Origin: Zymoseptoria tritici IPO323
Taxonomy: Eukaryota; Ascomycota; Dothideomycetes; Mycosphaerellales; Mycosphaerellaceae
Length of the DNA: 64,000 bases
Assembly: GCF_000219625.1 (NCBI RefSeq)
Contig: NC_018202.1
Coordinates: 372,001-436,000, forward strand
Direction: 5' to 3'
The notes under the pieces are model-generated. The model saw only the letters and a list, made by a program, of their open reading frames with translations. It was not told the DNA's origin and ran no database searches. Positions 42,975 through 54,710 of this stretch are shown here, one piece after another. A program made the translations under genes and the position numbers. Numbering within the stretch: the first letter of the stretch is position 1; every line of letters begins with the position of its first letter.

Positions 42975-45480
42975 CCTATACTAGTTAGCTACGTTAAGAA
43001 TATTCTAATTTTACTATGCCCTAGCGTTAAACTGTTATTTAGTATTATTTTTATAAGGACCGAGCTTTTTAGATCTTTTAAACTAGACTAAGAATCTTTA
43101 GGCCTTAAAGATTCTAGAAAAAGTCTAAAAGATTTAGATTGTCTAGGCTTTAAGACAGAATACGTTATCTTACGTTATTAACGTAAGGACCTTACCTTTT
43201 AGATCTTTTAACTAAGATCGAGGATTTTAAGGCCCTAGAGATTCTAAAGCTTCTTTAAAAGATTTGTATTTACTACGTCCTAGTATAGAATACGTTATTA
43301 AGTGTTATTAACATAAGGTATTATATTTCTAGATCTTTAAAATAGGATCGAGAATCTTAGAGGGCTAGAGATCCTATAAAAAAATTAAAAAATTTAGATT
43401 CTCTAGGCTATAAGGTAAGATACATTATCTAGTATTATAAACATAAGGCCTAAGAATTCCAGATCTTTTAAAGTAATTTAAGGGTCTTAGGGTCCTAGAG
43501 ATCCTAAGAAAGTTTTAAAAGATTTATATTTCCTATATTCTAGTATAGAATACGTTATTAGCTATTATTTACGTAAAGTACTATAGTCCTAAATCTTTTA
43601 TTCTAGATTAAGGATCTTAGGCCCCTAAAGATCCTAGATAGTTTTTAAAAGAGTTAGATCTTCTAGGCTTTAAGCTATAATACGTTATTTAGCGTTATTA
43701 ATATAAGGTCTTCTCTTTTTAGATCTTTAAAGGTATATTAAGGATCTTAGGGCCCTAAAGACCCTAAAAAGAATATAAAAGAGCTAGAGATCCTAGGCCT
43801 TAATAGCAAATATACTATTATACGTTATCTTATGTTATTACTATAAGTCCTTAATATTTTAGATCTTTTATATTAGAATAAGGATCTTATAGCCCTATAG
43901 ATCCTAGAGCTTACTTAAAAGATTTGCTTTTATAACGTCCTAGTATAGAATAAGTTATTTAATATTATTAGTATAAGGCCTTAACTTCTTAGATCTTTAA
44001 GATAGGATCGAGAATCTTAGGAACCTAGAGATTCTTAGAAAATTCTAAAAGATCCTAAATTTCTAGGCTTTTAGGATAGAATACGTTATCTAGTATTATT
44101 AACATAAAGCCTTAATATTTTAGATCTTTTAAGCAAGGTTATGGATCTTATAGCTATAGAGATCCTAGAGAATTTCTAAAAGATTTAAAAGGTTTAAATC
44201 TCCTAAGCCTTTAGGCTATAATACTTTATTTAGCGTTATTAACGTAAGGCCTTCTTTTTCTAGATCTTTTAGATAAGATTAAGAATCTTAAGGCCCTAAA
44301 GATCTTAAAAAACTTCTTAAAGATTTAAATTTCTCTAGCCTTAGGAATAAATATAATATACTACGTTATTAATATTACTCCTTATATTTCCGGATCTTTT
44401 ATATTAGATTAAGGATCTTAGACCCCTAAAGGTCCTAGGAAGATTTTTAAAGATCTAGATTCCTTAGGCCTTAAGACTAAATACGTTATTTAATATTATT
44501 AGCGTAATAGACTAGATTTCTAAGATCTTTTACTTTAGAACTAGAATCTTTAGATCTATAAGGCTCTAATTCTACTCTTAAAGATTTTTATTTACTAGGC
44601 TTTATAGACTAATACGTTATCTTACGATATTAGCATAATAGAATTAATTATCTTAATCTTATTAATAATATCTAGAATCTCTAGGTCTTAAAGATCCTAT
44701 AAGAGTTCTACAAGATTTAGATTCCCTAGACCCTAAGGTTAATTACGTTATCTAACGTTATTAGCGTAATAAGATAGAATTCGGGATCTTTAAAAACAGA
44801 TGTAGGATCTCTTAGTTATTAAGATCCTAGAAAACTTTTCGAAGATTTAGATTCCCTTAGTATAATAGACGAATACGTTATTTAGGGTTATTAGCATAAT
44901 TATTAAGCTTTTTAGATCTTTTAGTCTAGATTTTAGATCTTTTGCCCTTAGAGATCCTTAGAAATCTTTAAAAGATTTAGATTTACTACGCTATAGTAAA
45001 GAATACGTTATTTATAGTTATTATAGTAATAATTAAACTTCTAGAATCTTAAAATATACCTTTAGGATCTTATATCTTTATAAGAGTTATATTACCTAAG
45101 TATTTAGGTAGAATACGTTATCCTATATTATTCGCGTATTAGCTATACTATTAGGATCTTTTCTTTTAGACTTAGGATCTTAGATATCTAGAGATTCTAG
45201 ACTATATCTAAAAGATTCTAATTTACTAAGCTCTTAGGGAGAAAATATTATTAATAGTTATTCTTATAATAATTTAAATTCTAGAGTCTCTTAGATTTTT
45301 CTTAGGATCTATAGCCCTTAGAGGTTCTAGAACATTTCTAAAAGATTTAGATTTACTAGCTTATAAGGTATAATACGTTATAAACTGTTATTAGCGTAAT
45401 TGCTTAAGTATTAAGATCTTTTATATTAGCTATAGAATCCTAGAACCCTAGAGATCCTAGATCTGTTTTAAAAGATCTAG
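42975..45480 (+). repeat. Satellite array, about 18-19 units of about 130 bp
   Basis: The word AGATCTTTTA recurs at 43,071, 43,201, 43,331, 43,461, 43,591 (as AAATCTTTTA), 43,721, 43,861, 43,991, 44,122, 44,262 and onward to about 45,417, a period of 130-140 bp. Each unit has the order AGATCTTTTA, AGGATCTTAG, CCTAAAGATCCTAG, AAAAGATTTAGATT, TACGTTATT and GTTATTANCGTAAGG. The units are very AT-rich and diverged, as expected from RIP. No coding frame runs through. The array starts where the copia element is cut off. Confidence 0.9.
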
Positions 45481-46879
45481 CATTACTTAGTTACTAGCCT
45501 TAGCTTAGTCGTACTATTTTAGAAGCTCCTAGATACTACTAGACTCTTTCGGGGAAGAGCTAGATAGACTAAGCCTCTCTAAGAAGCGTCTAGACATTAC
45601 CCTATAATCCTAAAGAACGCTCTTTCCTATAATAAGTAGCTTAACTCTTAGTAGTAAGCTCGATAAATTAATAAACAATAATAGTATAGTCTAATATAGA
45701 GCGCTTTATCTTATTACTAAGCTTATTGTTCTCCTTTAGCTCGCAGTTTCTATACTACTAGTAAGTTACGTTATAAGGCTATTCTTTGCCTCTATAAGCG
45801 GCTCGTTATAACCGATATAGGATTCTAGCTCCCCCTTAAGCCCTTACTCCTACTCTATAAGGTGCTTAACTTTATTATTAGTAGTCTAGAGCTTCTTAAC
45901 TAGATCCTACTTCTCTTATATAGGCTGCTTGTTAGTAGCTTTCTAAGCTACTAGTTCCGAGGTATACTTATCTCTACTAGTAACCTTAATATACATGTTA
46001 TCCTATATAGATCCGCTTTAAATCTTTTTCGTACTAGTTGTTATTAGTCGTAAGAGTGTTATTAGCTGCCTTTGCCTTACGCAGCTCCTTTTTTACCTTA
46101 TCTAGCTCTTCGCGTACATTGTCTAGTACCTACTCCTAAAGTAGAGTAAGAGCGTTATTAACCTCCTCTATAGACTTTACTTTTAGAGTAGGCGCTTTAG
46201 CAAGCCTCTCGTCCTTTACATAAATTAATAGTACTAATAGCCGCGCTTTCCTCCCTTAGTATTTCTTAGCCTCTTAGAGTATATAAGAGATATCGACTTA
46301 ATCGCGATTAGAGACCTTGTCTTTATATTACTCTACTATAAATTTGGACATAAAGTACTAGATTATAAGTGCCTTAGCATTCCGCCGGACGAAGGCTACT
46401 TTGATCGAGGTCTATTACTTAGGTAGTATAGTAGATAGAGTTACGGTAGAAGCAGGCGTCTCGAAGGCTCTATAGTAATAAAGGTTTAGTAATAGAGGAG
46501 GTAAAGGAGATTCGCGTAGCTTGATTATATACTATATTATATATAGTAGTAGTCGCGTATACATAGTATACTAGATACGAAGGTTATAGTATAGACGCGG
46601 CGCTCGATATAGTTAGTAGGTAGTAGAAAATATAAAGGTAAGCCGACTACGTAGGGTAGCTAGTCTACAACTCTACTCGTAGGACGCGAAGGTAGCCTAG
46701 GTAGTAAAGGTAGCTTACGTAGCTTAATCTCGTCCTTAATAGGATAGTAAAGAGTAGTAAGGCGGAGAGGGGAAAGTAAGTAGCTTAAATTTGTCGGACG
46801 GGCTAGTAGTAAAGTATACTAGTAGATACTAAGGGCTAAAGGAACGAGCAACTTATAAATTAATAGTAATAGAGGATTA
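45481..46879 (-). pseudogene. Coiled-coil gene relic between the satellite arrays
   Basis: On the minus strand from about 46,420 to 45,660 two adjoining frames encode long charged helices. One is ALTLL*EQVLDNVREELDKV followed by KKELRKAKAANNTLTTNN. A second, in another phase, holds RDKYTSELVA*KATNKQPI and LVKKL*TTNNKVKHLIE. Stops are TAG. The frame change near 46,030 implies an indel. A gag-like or structural coiled-coil protein of a mobile element is possible, but no family is recognised. The rest of the interval is RIP-mutated DNA without visible genes. Confidence 0.4.
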
Positions 46880-47545
46880 CGGTATATAAAGATAAAAAAT
46901 ATAAAACTTTTATTAGATTTTAAGAATCTTTAAAGGCTAAAGATTCTAGATTTATATTAAAAGTCTTAGATATTTAAGACATTACGTTAATAACAATATA
47001 TAACGTATTTTAACCTAAAGCTAGGAAGTTATAAGACTTTTACTAGATCTCTAGAATCTTCTAGCGCTAAAGATTCTAGATCTTATATTAAAGTCTTAAT
47101 AAGTTAAGGTATTATCTCTATAACTCTAGATAATATATTTAAGCTAAAGGCTTAATCTAAGATAAGAGTAGAAAGATATAAAACTTTTTCTATAAGTCTA
47201 GGATCTTTAGAGGCTAGAGACCCTAGATCTAATCTAAAAGTCTTAGGAAGATACGATATTATGCTAATAACGTTTAATAACGTAATCTAGCCTAATAACA
47301 GAAGTATATTAGACTTTTACTATTACTCTAGGATCTATAGGCTATAAAGAATCTAGATCTAAGCTAAAAGTCTTATATTATAAAGATACTAAGCTAATAA
47401 CTATAAATATCGGAATCTAGCCTTATACTAGAAATATATAAGACTTTTACTATACTCCTAGGATCTTTAGGCTTTATAGATTCTAGATTTAAGCTAAAAG
47501 TCTTAAGAGGTAGAAGTATTACGTTAATAATAGTAGATCCTAGAG
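46880..47545 (-). repeat. Inverted satellite array, about 5 units
   Basis: Units about 130-145 bp long with ACGTTAATAAC, TAACGTATTTTA, AGACTTTTACTA, AGAATCTT and AAGATTCTAGAT are the reverse complement of the unit in the 42,975-45,480 array. Starts fall at about 46,904, 47,034, 47,180, 47,310 and 47,440. The two arrays face each other across 1.4 kb. Confidence 0.8.
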
Positions 47546-48255
47546 CAGGACAAAGTTAACGCTCGTAGGCTTAAAGTATGTTAAACAAAAGAGTTAAGCA
47601 ATTGTTCGACGTTGGAACTTAAGAACTACGACGCATTTGCAGAGGTAGTTCAAGCTCTTCTACATCGCGCAGCGGCAACTACTAGTAATTTGGCACTAAT
47701 TTAGGCCTCTACAAGTTTTGTACTTCCTTCCCCCCTAGTCCCCCGGCACGATCGACTATGCTTACGGAAACATCTCTACTAATCGATTATCCTTGCGCAT
47801 CCTCTAAGCAGATTATAAGCGGACTTGGTCGAACTTAGCAACAGCCACCCCCTCGGCTGCGATTCTTTACGGAGTTGTTAAAGTAGCTCTTCGCAGGCGT
47901 CCTTCGTCTACAATCTTACTGCGCCCTTAAGACGTAGGTTTTGCGCTGCCTAGGGCCTACTGCCTGACCTCGCTTCTATCCAAACCGCTGGGCAGTTTCA
48001 CAACATTAAGTTATTATGTTATTTAGTATCGACCTTGGAGGTCGGCTGGAGCATAAAGGCGACCTGTTACATCGCACGAGATCTACGACTCTGATTCGGA
48101 CATGCACAACGAGTTATGTACGCCAAGCGCTGTACCATCAAAACGGGTTGACGAGCTTGAAGTGTTAAAACGATCTTCGCCTCGTGGGATAGACCGAAAC
48201 AATTCGATTTTGCGGAGACGGAGGTCGAGATTTGGCGGCTAGTAACTTAGTACTG
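47546..48255. other. End of RIP block, no gene seen
   Basis: Composition changes gradually from TpA-rich to normal between 47,550 and 48,250. No reading frame of note, terminal repeat or RNA gene is visible. Confidence 0.35.
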
Positions 48256-49061
48256 CTAGAGAATAGATTGTTGCTGCCTCCTTCTCAGATACTCCTTTCG
48301 AAAGCTCGTACTCGATGTGTAGGTGTGGCCAGCACCTAATAATACTCGATCCGGAGCAGAACGGGCTGCATAGGAGATAGCATCGTTGCAAGTAGCTTTA
48401 ATGCTCTGTACATCTTGTGATAGATACACTTGATCGTTGCGGCGGCGCATCTTACAATAGAACTGTCTTAACCCTAGATCTACGCTAACTACTTTAATAT
48501 CGAGCGTCTTGTGCCTACTCAATCCTCCCCTCGCAATTAGAAATGGAGCTTTGTGACGGCGACGACGGCAATCTACCACCATTAACTCTGTCCGTCGGCG
48601 TGGACTGGGTTGCAATGCGTCGCACCTGTAGACAGGCGAAATGCTTGCCAGTTCAGACAGCCTGTTAGTCGGGTCGTGATGATGAAATGGACATGTCACC
48701 TTGCCGCACGTCTTCTCCGTGTATCTTCATCGTCGCAGGTCCAGCCTACTCAAGTAGGGCGTGCTTTGAGGGTATTGTGCCTGCATATTACTCGGCCCGG
48801 TCGAAGTATTCGCAAAGGACTATCGACCCGCAGTCAACTTTGTGGATCGTGTCGTCCGGTGGCGAGGGACTTAAGCCTTGTCTGAGAAGCGGTCGCTGCG
48901 TTAAGGCTAGGCGCGCAATCGTGGAGGTAGTCCAGTGTGTGTTTCGGGAGGAGATGAGGATGCTATATCGATTGTCGGAAGATCGGAGGTGGGAGGAGCT
49001 GTTAATGATTTGGGAGTTGACATTCGAGCATCGGGTATGGGCACTGGAAATACAAGGGTAG
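48256..49061. other. Two weak coding candidates
   Basis: A minus-strand frame (48,256-48,699) and a plus-strand frame (48,687-49,061, containing RAIVEVVQCVFREEMRMLYR) both look partly protein-like. The plus frame, with an ATG and a helical end, is the better candidate, but no motif is present and neither is firmly supported. Confidence 0.25.
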
Positions 49062-51547
49062 TCTTCAGTAGTCTCTAGCCATCGGTGTTGTGTCGCTCCC
49101 AGAACTGCGAAGTGGGATCGATGGAGCCGCCATTACTGCCGCGAGCTGCACGATGCTTGTGAAGGTACGCTATCATAGGTGACGGACGCAGGTATGTCAG
49201 GCCGTCGCCGGATTGATCTCCGGGGTTTTTTTGTGGTCATCATCAGAATTATCGGGATCAGTAGTGTTGCTCGGCGTTCTCTGCTGTATGTGTTCTTTTA
49301 GTCATTGTTCTAGTGGAACCTGCAGACGGAGCTTCCGTTCGTGTCCAGCGGTCCTTGCAAGCACTTCCTATAAAGCTCTTCCATTCCTCGCCGCGGCCGC
49401 GGATTAGGTATGTGGTCAGCCATGTGACTTTAGCTGTATAAGGTCGTCCGATGTTTTTCTGCGGGCTGAAGAGACATTGACTTTCCCAGATTTGTGAGAC
49501 GCTTCACTTAAGTCACTATTATGTGCTTTTTGCTTCAAGTTAGCTGCTCCCTTCGTTGTGTAGGTAGAATACAGCCCGCCCTGGTTGACTATTAGGTGTT
49601 GGAAATCAGTAGGTGTCATAGGAGAGTGGATGAATTAAATCCGGACTCGTCCGTACCTTCTCCGGGAAAGGCTGTGGCGCGGTTGATGCAAAAGAGGGGG
49701 TCTCTTGGATCTTATCGGTCGTTCTGCCGCGACCGCTCATTAGTTACGAGGTAGAATCGATGTGCTGTTACACATTGTTAATGAATTTTCAGAGACCGGT
49801 TTTATGTTGATTTGTTTGTAAGAAAGCTGCTTGACTATTACAGCCTTATAGTACATCCGCTCGAGTCCCGAGAGAGCGGAGACGTAAGTGCTCGAGTATA
49901 TCCGAAAGAGTGCAGAGCGGATTGCCCTGGAGTAGGAGAATTAGATCGTCCAAGGCTTCTCGGCGGAGGCGATGATTGCTGTTGTGCGATACTGCGATCC
50001 TGGTTGATAGTGGGACTCCAAAAGGCATAGCAATGAACTCCTTAATCCTAAATAATTGAGAGTTAACGAGCTCAAAATGTTAAATTCTGTTGGACTTATT
50101 AAATAAAAAGCAGGGTGCGCATGTCCACATTTAGTAGAATCAGCTCTGAGCAGATCTGTGGTCCCGAGTACGTGCTGATTTTGTTGTATAGCTTTGCTCG
50201 CATATGCGCATACGTCGCTGAACTCTGAGGCCTAGTCCAACCTTGGACTGAACGGCAGCAGTAGCAGCTGCATTATTCTGACACTTGGAGAGCGAGGCCA
50301 AGGCTGATTTGCGGGAGGAAATTCGAAATGGCCTCCGTCTTTGTCAACTCCGCGAAGACTTTGTATCGCCGAGCTATGACCACACGGCAGGATCAACAGC
50401 GAATTAGGCAAGAGGCAGCTCAGAGTCGATGTGCGCATCCTAAACGGGCGATGTGTTCAGGTTGATCCACGAGGGGATTCGTTACTAATTCCGCCGATGC
50501 GACATAACTCGATCCGACTAGGTGCATCTCCGTTGTCCGTTCGTGGTGAGGCCTCGCTCTTTATGCTCAATCTCGCAAGACCACAAGGACATCGGTGCAC
50601 GGAAGTTACCACAGCCAGCTAAAGCGCAATCGAGACACTGTCCCATTAGTTGAGATGCGATGTTCAGACGAGACATGACAAGTTCCAGCCAACTTGAAAG
50701 CTAGTCCCCGAAGAACGAAGGAAGCGTCTCCTGCTGCGTCCCAGCTGGCATTCCTCTCCAAGTTCGCACTGCAAGCGTCGCATAGAAAGAAGAATGCGGC
50801 CGGGTGTCGATGTCCTAGCCTAATCCAAAGACACCGCAGATCGAAGCAACGCAGTATAGCTGTGTCTGAGGCTTGCTTCCTGCGCTGTAATCGGCTGGAG
50901 CTGTCACTGGAGGATTGCATCTTTTTCTGAGCGCGACTTCCACCTCACGCGTCAGATGCAGATCTGAGAAGAACCTCGGTAGGACTTCTGACCGTTATAC
51001 CACCCTTGACGGCTGAGTCCTCTCCGTCAGCCTCGTCTGTTGTACTCGGCATTGTGAGAGACATGATCGAACGCCAGAGAGTACCAGCTAAGCGACATGC
51101 TTCGTGTTAAAATGTATCCTGGTCCTCGCCTTCGTTGTTCGGCCGAAGGTTGAAGTGGAAGTCTCTGATCAGGCTGAAGGTCGACGAAAAGGGGGCTACG
51201 GGAAGATCTTGAAAGTCTCCTCGGCGGCCAGCTCCATTTTCCCCTTTCCATTTTCCCCGCAGTTTCACCGCAGTCATCCTTCTTCTTTCGTTGCCTCCCC
51301 TTAGGTTTTTATTTCACATCCCTCTCGTCTCATTCACCCAATCATCGCCCTAAAATCAATGCAACTCCGGTTCTTCTGGATGACCGCCCGAGCCTCTCGA
51401 TCTTGAGGGAATACAAAGCGCGATGTTAGACCACTGGGCTCAATTGACGCAGGTTATGTCCGACTCCGACTCCGCCTCCATTCCACAGACTGTTCTCGGT
51501 ACGTCTAAGCATCAGACCTGGTCGCGAAATTGCCAAGAACCGAAACA
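49062..51547. other. No supported gene
   Basis: Frames are short (under 105 codons) on both strands and change every few hundred bases. Composition is ordinary, with a slightly AT-rich part at 49,400-50,150. I see no repeat longer than a few units and no RNA gene. Confidence 0.35.
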
Positions 51548-51569
51548 TAACCCTAACCCTAACCCTAAG
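51548..51569 (-). repeat. Interstitial telomere-type repeat, CCCTAA orientation
   Basis: About three and a half TAACCC units stand alone in unique sequence. The G-rich strand is the minus strand here, opposite to the tract at 10,915. It creates an Asn-Pro run in an otherwise unsupported plus frame. Confidence 0.85.
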
Positions 51570-52671
51570 ACGACTTCACATCTCCTACGAGTGGGCTACT
51601 TCCCTCTGCACTGGCTGCCAAGCGGACAAACACTGTCGAAGACCACTCGGCAAGGGCGTTATACACGATGCCCAGGCCGTCGATTCTATGTATTCAGGTG
51701 TCATGTAGCAGATCTACGACATGGACTGGTCCCCGCGCACCTATAGGTCGGATCATAGCTCTACCTAGAACCTCGACATAGACTAGCCCTCGCGCAGAAC
51801 CTCGACGACTTCCTCGAGAGCAACGGTTTTGAGATCACTTATAGATTAATGGAGGCAGTCGAACTCTGGATGCGAGAGTCGAGGTACGATTAAGACGTCG
51901 TTAATGCACTCGGATGTAAGGATGTCAAGATGTAGGCTTGAGTGCTAGAGGGACAGAAGGGATGAGACTTAATAAGTGTTCAGACGCGAGTCCCTCGGTC
52001 GAGCTTCCTCCGCTACGTTCGATTGCATCCGCCTCTGGGTCTAGCGTAATTGTCGCCCTCTTTCGAGCCGTCCACTTCGGAACCGCTTTCATCCTCATCG
52101 CTTGTGGCCGCATCGCTTGTGGCTGCGTCGCTTTCCTCGGAGGAGGTGGTCCACTTCTCCAACTCGTCGTCACACTCTTCAAATCGCTGCTGGGACAGTG
52201 CTTCGGATTGCTAGTAGTAGCTGGCTGCTAGGGAGTGGTACTGCTGGAGAGTGGTACTGCTGGAGAGTGTCTTAGGATAGTTCGACTCGATTCTTAACGA
52301 AGGGGATGAGAGTGAGGGGGAGGAGCACGCTGCAGGAGGATGTAAGCTGGCAGGGTGTACGAGTTGAGATAAACGATAAGACTGGCACAATATCGGAAGA
52401 GCAAGGGATCTCTAGAGCGCAGAGAGAAGACGAGAAAGGGTTGCTTAGAAGGCCATGCCAACAAAGACTCTAAGGAAGATTATGCGTCCTTTGAACGCCG
52501 CACGTTGAAGTGGAAGTAGCCGACGGATGACTTCAACCTTCAGTGTTATGAACGCACAATGAAGGATATCACAAATGCAAGGCCTATATAGTAAAAGAGC
52601 TATCTAAGGGCCGTTAATGTCGGCAAAAGAAAGGCTTTCTACGCGGTGCGACTGCTCCTTAATATCGATTA
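51570..52671. other. No recognised gene; acidic minus-strand frame
   Basis: On the minus strand at about 52,180-52,010 a frame reads RFEECDDELEKWTTSSEESD followed by a duplicated AATSD. It is acidic and could be an exon of a nuclear protein. It is short and unlinked. From about 51,720 to 51,910 and 52,460 to 52,640 TpA is somewhat raised. Confidence 0.25.
52232..52270. repeat. 16-bp tandem repeat, about 2.4 copies
   Basis: GAGTGGTACTGCTGGA is repeated directly, with a partial third copy. Confidence 0.8.
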
Positions 52672-53010
52672 GTGGAGGAAGCGTTCGATTCGCAGATGAG
52701 GTTCACTTCTGTGTTAACGCAGGCAGATGTGGACCGGTGCGCAATACATTCCGTCAGTCGATCTGTTGCTGACTTTAGACATCCTACCCGACAGCAAAAC
52801 ATACGTTCACCGCGTCGGTCGTACCGCGCGAGCAGGAAAGTCCGGCGTAGCTATCTCGGTCGTGACGCAGTACGATATTGAGATTTACCAGCGGATCGAG
52901 AAGGCACTGGGCAAGGGACTCGAGCAGCATCCTACTGAGCGAGACGGGGTCATAGTATTCGCGCCGAAAGTGGGAGAGATTTTGTGCCGTGAGCACGCAC
53001 GCAGTTTCTG
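52672..53010 (+). pseudogene. RRP3: RRP3/DDX47-type DEAD-box helicase fragment
   Basis: The plus strand encodes the C-terminal helicase segment of the nucleolar rRNA-processing DEAD-box protein Rrp3 (DDX47). It has [20 protein letters not shown], then motif [12 protein letters not shown], then [20 protein letters not shown] and a [15 protein letters not shown] tail. Just upstream the motif V region (ADVDRCAI) is in another phase, so there is a frameshift at about 52,745. Motifs Q, I, II, III and IV, the N-terminal domain and the usual Lys/Arg-rich C-terminus are missing. A full protein has about 480 residues. After about 53,010 similarity fades. It is a dead fragment; the working gene must be elsewhere. 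Confidence 0.85.
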
Positions 53011-53280
53011 CGGTTGGAGCAGCGCCGAGGAGGATGTCGAGACTGCTGCAGCGCCCGAAGAGATCCACGGTGACCGCCTATGCAGTGCCATCACATTCCA
53101 TCGTCGGAGGCCTCGGCGCAGATAGCCTCACCATCACGACGGCTACTATCGTTGCATGCATGCTCTAGCAAGTCAAAGCAATCCTTCAGCGGCGAGACAG
53201 TGTGATGTTTTCGGTGCCTTGGCAGAACCCGGCTTGATCCGGCTTTGACTTCTTCCTCCTCACGCTCCCACGCTCTCTCT

Positions 53281-53366
53281 CCCTCACGCCCGATCTTCCT
53301 CCCTCACGCACGGTCTCCTTCCCTCACGCACACTCTCCTTCCCTCACGCCCGGTCTCCCTACCCTA
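53281..53366. repeat. 20-bp minisatellite (CCCTCACGCMCGGTCTCCTT)
   Basis: Four units begin exactly at 53,281, 53,301, 53,321 and 53,341, with diverged flanking material. It ends next to an isolated CCCTAAC. Confidence 0.9.
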
Positions 53367-53399
53367 ACAGCCTCAGCCTGACCTTCCAACATTACACGG

Positions 53400-54710
53400 C
53401 ATCAGCGGTAGAACTCTATGCAACTCCATCTCCGCCAACTCCATCTCCGCCAACTTCCTCGCCGTCTCGTCGACCGTCACGGAAGTAGAAAGCCTCCAAC
53501 TTGAGTCGTGGAAAATTCGACATCGAAGCACGACAGTCGAGTATAGAATGTCCTTTGCTCGAAGCACGAAGCAAAAGTTGAGGTTGCCCGGATAAGCTAC
53601 GACAACGATCGTAACGAGAGTGGACAGACATTACCGCTTTCCGCATAGACGAAGTCGGGTCCCGGCAAGTGGTACAAACCCGTGCTCTTCTCTCTTAGCG
53701 GACTCCCCCGACATAGCAGCAGTGTTTCTCCACAGAGGTTATCGTCGTCCTCGGGCTCGGTCTTAATCGTGACGCCGGAGTGGCTTTGTTTCTTCTCCTC
53801 CGTGGAACGCCCATGGTTCGTTGCGGATATGGAATGTCGCTGACTGCGTCAAATCGTCTGTTTGTCCTGGACGACGCATCCTCGCCTCAACGACCGGCGC
53901 AGTTGACGGTGGCGGCCGCTTGCAGGAGTTCAACGTCGGTGGTGGTGTTGAGGTTGGGAGTGGTTGCGGGTGAGGAAGAGGGGTGGTCGCTTTTGGCTGG
54001 TCGTGGGTGGTGCGAGGATCGGGTGTTGGTGTCGATGGGAGCGGGTGTTGATCTGGAAGATGAGACGGGGAGGAGGTACGTGGTGCGGTAGGCTGGTTTC
54101 GCGACTTGTTAGGTCCCCGGACTGGACGGCTTTGCTGCGAGTGTTCGCGGCCTTCGAGGAGGAGCCTGGCGGTGAGGTCTGTGTCTTAGTGGCTCTATCG
54201 GTTGCAAGGGCCGGCCGGGTAAGTGACACTCCCGCTGCTGGACGATATCTCCGTTTCTGCCATTTAGTCGATCATTTTACATCCACCCCGATCATTAGGC
54301 TGTTTAAGTCAACTCACATGGTGCTCGATTCTCCTCGCCGCTAATCTGGGATTTGTTCCTTGTCCTTCTCCTTCTTTTTCTCTACTCGATGTAGGAGTAG
54401 GACTTGGGGAACATCGTATCTATGGCTTAATGTAATCCCGAGCTCGATACTTCCTTGACAACGCCGAGGCCAGAGACGGAAGAGTCGGGTAAGTGACGCT
54501 GCCGCTGGATGCCGAAGTCTCCGCCGCTACGAATCAGTTATTTTACCTCCTATGTAACAGCTCCCAGGCCGAAGTGAACGGCTGTTCATCTCTCCCGACT
54601 TTCCCGCGAATCAATCCGTCTCCTCGTATTACTTCCGCCGAATACATCACCATTTCCCTTGGCTGTTGCTGTTGTTGTACACCGCCACTATTATCTATAA
54701 CCTTCCTTTA
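53400..54710. other. No supported gene; pair of direct repeats
   Basis: Frames on both strands around 53,780-54,340 overlap (103, 126 and 99 codons) and none has a motif. CGGGTAAGTGACRCT followed by similar sequence occurs at about 54,217 and about 54,487. The word GGTAAGTGA resembles a fungal 5' splice site, so these could be repeated exon ends of a duplicated or decayed gene. Confidence 0.3.

Noticed and set aside
42975..45480. CRISPR array
   Set aside because: Units are tandem, diverged and 130 bp long, with no short identical repeats separated by unique spacers; the genome is eukaryotic.
16723..47545. A regional centromere
   Set aside because: AT-rich RIP DNA and a satellite fit, but centromeres cannot be called from sequence alone and the satellite covers only a few kilobases.
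51423..51746. 107-codon plus-strand gene
   Set aside because: Its middle is the telomere-repeat Asn-Pro run and the rest shows no motif.
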